Shown here: positions 11,204-16,295 of the stretch, in pieces
How the letters are laid out: each line of letters opens with the position of its first letter
How positions within the stretch are numbered: position 1 is the stretch's first letter
The notes under the pieces: generated by a model
Databases searched by the model: none
What the model saw: only the letters and a program-made list of their open reading frames with translations
Told to the model about the DNA's origin: nothing
Position numbers and translations under genes: made by a program
DNA from: Actinomycetota bacterium
Lineage (GTDB): Bacteria; Actinomycetota; Actinomycetes; S36-B12; UBA5976
DNA: 16,295 nucleotides
Assembly (NCBI GenBank): GCA_017853815.1
Contig: JAFMIT010000025.1
Coordinates: forward strand, 1 to 16,295
Direction: 5' to 3'

Positions 11204-13581
11204 CGTTGATCTCCAAGAAATTGGACGGAGTAGGGTTCAGGGGGCGCAGGATTATCTGCCAGATCAGCAAACACACGCAGCGTTGCCGTCCGCTCTCGGG
11301 CCGCAGTATCAGCCATATCGGCTGCTGCCGTGATCTCAGCCACACGCTCACGCGATTGTGCGTCGATCTCGGCCTTCCGGTCCTTCTGAGCAATCTTCGC
11401 CTGCTCGACCTCGAGATACGGGTCGGGCTGCTCCTGCGGACGATACAGCGGAGCGAGCTGCTGCATGGCCTGTGCGACCATGACGGCGATCTGGTTTTCA
11501 ACTTCGGGTGGCAGCGGCGTGCCCGGAGGCGGCAGCGGCTGACCAATCTGCTGTTCGACCTGCACGCGCATCTTCAGAGCCAAATGCTCGTTGATGTGCG
11601 CCTGAAGTGACGGATTTTCCGCAGCAATCGGGGCGTGAGCCGCGATGTGCGCGTCGTGATCCTGATACGGAGCAGCCTTCAAAGGTGCGCCGAGGATCGC
11701 ATTCTGGTTCTCCGTGAGCGGATCGAGCGGCTTTGCTTCCGGCGCATTCTGCTTCAACAGCAGATCGATCTTCTCTTCGGGGATGCCCATCTCGACATAC
11801 ATCTGACGATAGGCTTCGCGGATGTTATGCTGGTCAGGCTGCTGCGTTGCAAAGCGCAGCAACGCCTCAGCGCGCATCATGCGCTGTGCCGACGACGAAA
11901 TGTTCGGATCAGAGACTGGGATCACGTCGATGTTATTCGAGAAATCCTCCCGCATGATCGCCGACATGCCGCCCCGAACCGGGAACGGATATGGCGTCGG
12001 CGGCAGGAATTTACCGAACAGGTCAGCAATCAGCTTCAGCTCGCGGCTAAATGCCTTATGCGCACGCTTCAGTGTGGCCGACTGTAGGCGGGTCGCAGCT
12101 TCCATGAGCGCAACCGTCGTTCCAACAGGCGCGTCCTGACGGCCTTCTCCCACCGCGATTTCGGCTGTGTTCGCAAGGTTGCGGGCGGATTCATACGTTT
12201 CCCTCAGTAGCTCCAAAGATACCTGTGACGGCTCCTTATAGGGCATCGTCATGATCGCGTTCTGGATCGGCAGGCCACCCGTGTCGATTTCGCGGAACTC
12301 GGTCGGGCCAATCCCGATGTTATTGTCCTCGATCCGCATTCCCTTCACGCGCAGACCGCCCGGGAAGTTATTCAGCGTGCCAGCGTCAATGAGCTGACGA
12401 CGGATCGATGTCGCCGTCTTCGCCGAGTTGCCCAGCAAGTGCGCATAGCCCAAGCCGTAGAAGCCAACGCCCGGCATGAACTTATAGTGGACGAACGTGT
12501 CACGACGCTGGAACGTCGGATCATTCTCTTCATAGTTCCGGTAAATCGACAGAACCTTGCGGCTGCCCTCTTCGACCGACACGATATACGGCAGAGGAAT
12601 GCCGTCTTCGTTCTCGAAGCCAGACAGGTTCAGATCGGCATAAATTTCGTAGACACGGTACTCTTCCGTGCCCTCAGCACCCGGCTCAACGCCCTGAACG
12701 CCATCAACTTCCGCCTGAATTGGCGTCTGTGAGCTGTCGTCCGGCTGCGGATCGCCGACTTTAATGTCCCGATAAACGCCAGCAAGCTGCGCCAGACGGA
12801 AATTCCGGCGCGTCATCGGCGTAATGTGGCAGAAACGCGGAGATGTAGCCAAATCCGTGGTGCCATATGCCGCGATGAAGTTATCCGGCAAAACAAACCG
12901 GCTCACTGGGCGTCCCAGCAGCCGGTCCTGATACACCTTCTTGAAGGTCGAGCCCACCAGCGACAGCCAGAACAGCATCTGGTCGAACTCTTCGTAAAAT
13001 TCTGGGGCCAATTCCGTCAGGTAAAGGTTCATGAAGTCCTTCACCCGCGACGCCTGAGCCTCTAACTGCTCATTCGCCACGCCCACGATCTGCGTCTTAA
13101 CTGGGCCGCCAGCCGGCAACAGCTCACCACAAGCCACAGCCTGCCAGCGCACCACAGCCTCTGCCAAGAGAGGGTCGAAAACACCACACGCGCCGCGAAA
13201 CGGCGTCTGGCGGTCTTCAATCTTCAAGCCCATCAGCTTGATGCCCTCGGACATCGTGGCTTCCCACTCGCCGCGAGACTGACGATCTTCCTCCACACCA
13301 CTGAGCAGGGTTTCGCCCAGCGTGTTCAGGTCCATATCGTCCATGTACAGCGCCAAATTGGCGTCAAAGTCAGGCTCTTCAGGGATTTCAACGCCGGGCT
13401 CGAAGTTAATATCAACCCCGCCATCGTCCAATTCGGTGACCTCTGCGCCGTCAACCATCTGCGCGCCGCCGTCTTCCAGCTCGATATCAATGCCCTCTTC
13501 AGGCATTTCCACATCAACGCCACCAATGCCCTCATAAGCGGGGCGGAGTGTGTCAGCGATGCTAGTCGGTCTACGGGCCAT
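11200..13581 (-). CDS. Portal protein (large, P22/T7-like)
   Basis: The 793-aa protein has the size and order of large podovirus portals, the dodecameric ring at the capsid vertex through which DNA is packaged. Residues about 1-80 form an unusually acidic tail (repeated Glu/Asp-Gly). The clip/wing core follows, with motifs FRGACGVFDPLLAEAVVRWQA, DRLLGRPVSRFVLPDNF and FYGLGYAHLLGN (about 365-376), ending in a coiled-coil region (residues about 530-760) that includes DHDAHIAAH and a Gln-rich helix, the likely barrel. A TTG-started form would begin at 13596; the ATG 13581 is preceded by AGGA with six bases to the start and lies 11 bases after the large terminase stop, so I chose it. It is followed by a four-base overlap with the Lys/Gly-rich gene. 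Confidence 0.85.
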   Translation of the reverse strand: MARRPTSIADTLRPAYEGIGGVDVEMPEEGIDIELEDGGAQMVDGAEVTELDDGGVDINFEPGVEIPEEPDFDANLALYMDDMDLNTLGETLLSGVEEDRQSRGEWEATMSEGIKLMGLKIEDRQTPFRGACGVFDPLLAEAVVRWQAVACGELLPAGGPVKTQIVGVANEQLEAQASRVKDFMNLYLTELAPEFYEEFDQMLFWLSLVGSTFKKVYQDRLLGRPVSRFVLPDNFIAAYGTTDLATSPRFCHITPMTRRNFRLAQLAGVYRDIKVGDPQPDDSSQTPIQAEVDGVQGVEPGAEGTEEYRVYEIYADLNLSGFENEDGIPLPYIVSVEEGSRKVLSIYRNYEENDPTFQRRDTFVHYKFMPGVGFYGLGYAHLLGNSAKTATSIRRQLIDAGTLNNFPGGLRVKGMRIEDNNIGIGPTEFREIDTGGLPIQNAIMTMPYKEPSQVSLELLRETYESARNLANTAEIAVGEGRQDAPVGTTVALMEAATRLQSATLKRAHKAFSRELKLIADLFGKFLPPTPYPFPVRGGMSAIMREDFSNNIDVIPVSDPNISSSAQRMMRAEALLRFATQQPDQHNIREAYRQMYVEMGIPEEKIDLLLKQNAPEAKPLDPLTENQNAILGAPLKAAPYQDHDAHIAAHAPIAAENPSLQAHINEHLALKMRVQVEQQIGQPLPPPGTPLPPEVENQIAVMVAQAMQQLAPLYRPQEQPDPYLEVEQAKIAQKDRKAEIDAQSRERVAEITAAADMADTAARERTATLRVFADLADNPAPPEPYSVQFLGDQR

Positions 13582-13592
13582 GCTGCTTCCTA

Positions 13593-15131
13593 TCAATAAA
13601 ACGCAACCTGCTCAAGTGGCGTATCGTAACGCTCCTCATACGGGTCTTCCGTATTCGCCACCCAACCCGACTGCTTAATCCTCAAAAACGCCATCGTCAT
13701 CGTATCGACCCAGTCCCGCGCATCGGCTGCCGGAAACTGAACGCACTGCTGCATGAACTCTTCTGCCCATTTACGCAACTGCTGATACGTCGGGCCCGCT
13801 GCAGGTAGCCACACTCTACCATTTTCAATCAGGTCCGTCACCAATCGAACGCGCGCAATCTTATCGCCAAACTTATCCGGGTTAAACGGCGTCGCAACCA
13901 ACCCAGCTTTCGCCAGATCCAAGATCAACATCTGCCCGTTTGCCTTCGCTTCCACCAAGATCGTGTCCGGCTTCCTCGATCTCGACGGCTTAATGGGCAT
14001 CTTATAGTTATCGTCCCGGTAATCGTTCGCCATGCGCTGCACCATGCGCCGCAGCACCGGCCATTCCGCCCGATCACGCCATGCCGACAGCAATATCAGG
14101 TTCGGCACCCCGTTCTCGTCGTCAAAGACGCCCCACGTCGTCGATGCGCTGTACGCCGAGGTCTTATTCGCCGTCAGCGCCGTGTCCCACGACTGTATCA
14201 CGTACTGCACCTTCGGCGGTTCCGGCTGCCGCCACCACTTAAACCACGTCCCGTCGATTATGCCGCCTGAGTCCACGACCGGGTTCTGCTGATACAGCGA
14301 CGACCACATGCGCGCCGTCGTCGATGACCGCTGCCGAATCCTCTCGAGGTTTTCCTTGCTGAACTGCGACTCCCAGAGCGCCTCTCCGGGCTTTCTTCCC
14401 AGTGGATCGTCCTCCAGAGCCAGTGCCGGCAGGATCACGCGCTCCCACTTCTCGCCCGTGCCGTCTCGCTCTTCCTGATCCAGCATCCCAAAGTGGTCGC
14501 CCAAGTGCCAGCGCGTCCCAATCAGGATAATCGCCGTGTCATCGTCCACACGCCGCGTGTAAAAATCGCTGTTATACCAAGCCCAGAGCTTCTTCCGGTG
14601 AGATTCCGATTCCGCCGCCTCAATACCAGACAGCAAATCGTCCCCGATCAGCAAGTGTCCGCGACGACCCGTGACCGACGCACCCACAGCGGTTGCCTTA
14701 TACGACCCGTCCTCGAGCGTCATCCACTCGCCCGCAGCCGTCTTATCCAAGCTAATCCCCGATGACGGGAAAACCTTCCGGTGCTCGTCCGATTTCATCA
14801 GATTACGCACCTTCAGACCGAAACTGTCCGACAGCTCCTGCGTGTGCGTCGCGCAAATCAGGTTCTTCTTGCCGTATTTCGACAGATACCACGCCGGAAA
14901 GTGCTGCGATGCCGTGAACGACTTCGCGTGCCCCGGCGGCATCGAGATCATCAGACGCTTAATCTTACCTTCCGCTACGGCTTCCAGCTTTTCGCACAAG
15001 TGTTCTATGTGTTTCGGCGGCTTCATGCCGCTCACATACTCAATATACTTCGCCAGCGAGTCCACTGCCTCCTCGCGGAACAGCAGCTCCTCCATCATCG
15101 CCTTCAGATTTTCGGGGTCGGCCTCAGCCAT
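13593..15131 (-). CDS. terL: Terminase large subunit
   Basis: The 512-aa protein is the packaging motor ATPase-nuclease that pumps DNA through the portal and cuts it. ATPase motifs are complete: a non-classical Walker A, PPGHAKS (65-71), Walker B LLIGDD (160-165) and the coupling motif GTRW (205-208). The C-terminal RNase-H-like nuclease has D316 in QSWDTAL, E394 in LVEAKANG and late Asps at about 470-476 in AADARDWVDTM, candidate metal ligands. All expected motifs are present, so it should be active. Longer starts exist (TTG 15161, ATG 15158), but ATG 15131 follows GGAG and overlaps the upstream gene by only eight bases. It works with the small subunit encoded just upstream. Confidence 0.95.
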   Translation of the reverse strand: MAEADPENLKAMMEELLFREEAVDSLAKYIEYVSGMKPPKHIEHLCEKLEAVAEGKIKRLMISMPPGHAKSFTASQHFPAWYLSKYGKKNLICATHTQELSDSFGLKVRNLMKSDEHRKVFPSSGISLDKTAAGEWMTLEDGSYKATAVGASVTGRRGHLLIGDDLLSGIEAAESESHRKKLWAWYNSDFYTRRVDDDTAIILIGTRWHLGDHFGMLDQEERDGTGEKWERVILPALALEDDPLGRKPGEALWESQFSKENLERIRQRSSTTARMWSSLYQQNPVVDSGGIIDGTWFKWWRQPEPPKVQYVIQSWDTALTANKTSAYSASTTWGVFDDENGVPNLILLSAWRDRAEWPVLRRMVQRMANDYRDDNYKMPIKPSRSRKPDTILVEAKANGQMLILDLAKAGLVATPFNPDKFGDKIARVRLVTDLIENGRVWLPAAGPTYQQLRKWAEEFMQQCVQFPAADARDWVDTMTMAFLRIKQSGWVANTEDPYEERYDTPLEQVAFY

Positions 15132-15351
15132 CAAACTCCACCCCATCGAGCCACGCATCAACCAGTCGGTGAAGCGCCTCTCGGTTCAATCGCCCTTCCT
15201 CCGTGTCCGGAAACGGCGCGTGCTGGCGCAACAGCAAATCATAACCCTCTCGGCCATGATCCATTGTGTCTAGTAATTCTACAATCGCTGTCGCACCCGG
15301 ATCCATCAACCCCGAAACGAACCGCGTCGCGTAACTATACGGTCTGCTCAT
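15124..15351 (-). CDS. Hypothetical protein between the terminase genes
   Basis: A 75-aa protein, mixed charge, with no membrane segment and probably two helices: ATAIVELLDTMDHGREGYDLL at about 20-40 and GRLNREALHRLVDAWLDG at about 54-71. I do not recognise it. A GTG-started form from 15414 overlaps the small terminase by 80 bases; I chose the ATG at 15351, which overlaps it by 17 bases and follows GGGGA. Its TGA overlaps the start of terL. Genes between the two terminase subunits are common; one possibility is a packaging accessory or an HNH-type companion, but no HNH motif is present here. Function unknown. Confidence 0.65.
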   Translation of the reverse strand: MSRPYSYATRFVSGLMDPGATAIVELLDTMDHGREGYDLLLRQHAPFPDTEEGRLNREALHRLVDAWLDGVEFDG

Positions 15352-15901
15352 CACCAGTCCCCACTTCCGTAAAATCCGCCTCGATAATCGATTTATCCTC
15401 CAGTGCCGGAGCACTCAGCTCCGCAATCCGACGCCTCAGCTCGTCCGTCGTCATCTCGCGCGGCTCAACCGAATGCGTCACGTGCACCGTCTTATCCAAA
15501 TAACCCAGCATCTGAGCCTGCACCTTCTTCGCGCTAATAGCCGGCGCAAACGCACCGTCCTCCTTAGCCTGCAAGTGCAGCATCTCCAGATCATCCAAAA
15601 TCAACTGCAGCGAATAACCACCAGCCATCCGCGCCCGGCGCTTCTGCTCCGCGTTATACAGCTGCCTCTGAATAGCTATCGCCGCCTGTATCTCAGGCCG
15701 GGAGAGATGATACTCCGCCATCACACTCAATGGATAACGACTGTCCGTCAAGCCAGCCCGGCTCACAGACATCATCTCATCGCCAGTCTTAACATACTCG
15801 CGCACAAAAATAGCGTCCGGCGTCATCTGCGTGTCGCCGTTCACACCGTGCATCACGGTCTGTTCCCACAGCTTCTCTTCGGCTTCTTCTTCGTCAGCCA
15901 T
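15335..15901 (-). CDS. terS: Terminase small subunit
   Basis: The 188-aa protein resembles the Terminase_2 type of small terminase. Residues about 32-75 (FVREYVKTGDEMMSVSRAGLT then YHLSRPEIQAAI) match the family's N-terminal helix-turn-helix, usually F..EY...GN...AA..AG...S....A..LL..P.V...I. After that comes an oligomerisation region (about 100-145), ending EMTTDELRRRIAEL and an acidic tail, as in other family members. The small subunit recognises the packaging site on the genome and stimulates the large subunit. An open extension upstream to 16141 begins with TTG; the ATG 15901 is preceded by CCGGAGAACA, so I chose it. It is the first gene of the operon, and the palindrome at 16032-16045 lies 130 bases upstream. 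Confidence 0.85.
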   Translation of the reverse strand: MADEEEAEEKLWEQTVMHGVNGDTQMTPDAIFVREYVKTGDEMMSVSRAGLTDSRYPLSVMAEYHLSRPEIQAAIAIQRQLYNAEQKRRARMAGGYSLQLILDDLEMLHLQAKEDGAFAPAISAKKVQAQMLGYLDKTVHVTHSVEPREMTTDELRRRIAELSAPALEDKSIIEADFTEVGTGDEQTV

Positions 15902-16295
15902 TCTGTTCTCCGGTGAGCGACGCCGTTCCAATAGACAGAAAGAGGGGTTTCCCCATCCATCGACACCAGCGCCGCTCCCGCAGAACATATCGTGCATCAG
16001 GCCTGAATGTAAAGAGGAGGTAATCGTTACACCGTATCGATACGGCTCAAGGTCGGGTGGCTCCGGGTCCAACAACAAACGGAAGGCAAGCCAACATTTA
16101 TTTCGGAACCACCCAGCAAAACCATAATTCCAAAATTTCAAATTTAAAACCCCAAATCAAACAACCCCCGGGGTCGTCGCATTTTTACAGTGGTGGGGGT
16201 CTGTATAGCGGGCCGGAAATTTCTAGCCACAAACGCGGATCGATGGGGGTGTATACTGTGGGGGATCGGGCCCGCCCGCGCGCGAGTGGGTGGGT
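15902..16295. other. Non-coding right end of the window
   Basis: This 394-bp stretch has no gene I can support. It holds an AT-rich patch (about 16120-16160), a CCCCGGGG palindrome near 16166, and two G-rich copies of TGGGGGT at 16194-16200 and 16244-16250, each followed within two bases by GTATA. It ends in a GC-alternating GCCCGCCCGCGCGCG run at the window edge. It may contain the late promoter and a packaging signal, but I could not identify a convincing -35/-10 pair. Confidence 0.6.
16032..16045. promoter_or_regulatory. 14-bp perfect palindrome upstream of the small terminase
   Basis: CCGTATCGATACGG is fully self-complementary. It lies between a TTGAGC hexamer and the sequence TAACGAT on the minus strand (spacer 15), a weak promoter candidate. 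It could be a dimeric-protein binding site, such as an operator, or a packaging recognition site for the small terminase. Confidence 0.55.

Noticed and set aside
10304..11209. Plus-strand open frame of 301 codons
   Set aside because: It lies opposite the Lys/Gly-rich gene; the Leu/His-rich translation is what reverse-complemented Lys/Gly codons give. No Shine-Dalgarno or family match.
14781..15503. Plus-strand open frame of 240 codons
   Set aside because: Antisense to terL, the 75-aa gene and part of terS, all well supported on the minus strand.
15902..16141. In-frame upstream extension of the small terminase (80 codons from a TTG)
   Set aside because: The ATG at 15901 has a good Shine-Dalgarno, and the extension shows no terminase motif. 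Absence of stops over 80 codons is possible by chance in this composition.
15902..16160. Possible tRNA in the right non-coding end
   Set aside because: No T-loop GGTTCGAATCC-type sequence or cloverleaf arms found on either strand by eye.

Overview
The window is a tightly packed, all-minus-strand late (morphogenesis) region of a tailed double-stranded DNA phage (Caudoviricetes), most likely a contig from an uncultured aquatic phage. Every gene I support lies on the minus strand, so transcription runs from the right end to the left end. I see no integrase, repressor, replication gene, tRNA, insertion sequence or CRISPR array. The host is probably Gram-negative, because two proteins carry Sec signal peptides with Ala-X-Ala|Gln cleavage sites and Shine-Dalgarno sites are common. 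I cannot name the host genus. The short head-tail adaptor, the large portal and the absence of tail-tube, sheath and tape-measure genes fit a podovirus-like virion.

Right third (15901 down to 10484): DNA packaging. The order is small terminase, a 75-aa unknown, large terminase, a 793-aa portal with an acidic N-terminus, and a very Lys/Gly-rich basic protein. About 390 bp of non-coding DNA with a 14-bp perfect palindrome lies upstream of the small terminase.

Middle (10422 down to 6374): capsid assembly. A small helical protein is followed by a GroES-like co-chaperonin, an acidic coiled-coil protein that looks like the scaffold, and a 157-aa unknown. A clear intrinsic terminator comes next, then a strong sigma70-type promoter with an inverted repeat in its spacer and three imperfect direct repeats downstream. 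That promoter would drive a 198-aa virion protein and the gpT-like major capsid protein, so capsid genes appear to have their own transcription unit.

Left of the capsid gene (6316 down to 3591): a run of small, partly very basic proteins. At least two resemble domains of unknown function that I recall from both phages and giant viruses (DUF6321, DUF5872). One, 59 aa long, is easy to miss. They are followed by a T7 gp11/P22 gp4-like adaptor and a four-cysteine (zinc-ribbon-like) protein.

Left end (3591 down to 1): accessory and surface functions. There is a fiber-like protein, a 120-aa protein whose His/His/Asp/Glu spacing equals that of the Dps ferroxidase centre, a one-helix membrane coiled-coil protein, and two overlapping exported proteins. 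The first exported protein is a roughly 200-residue Asn/Thr/Ser tract with a four-cysteine tail domain. The second has a carbohydrate-binding-like domain followed by a long acidic linker and runs off the left edge. These last four genes are the least explained part of the window. Many adjacent genes share one to four bases at stop/start (TAATG or ATGA), so translation is probably coupled along the operon.
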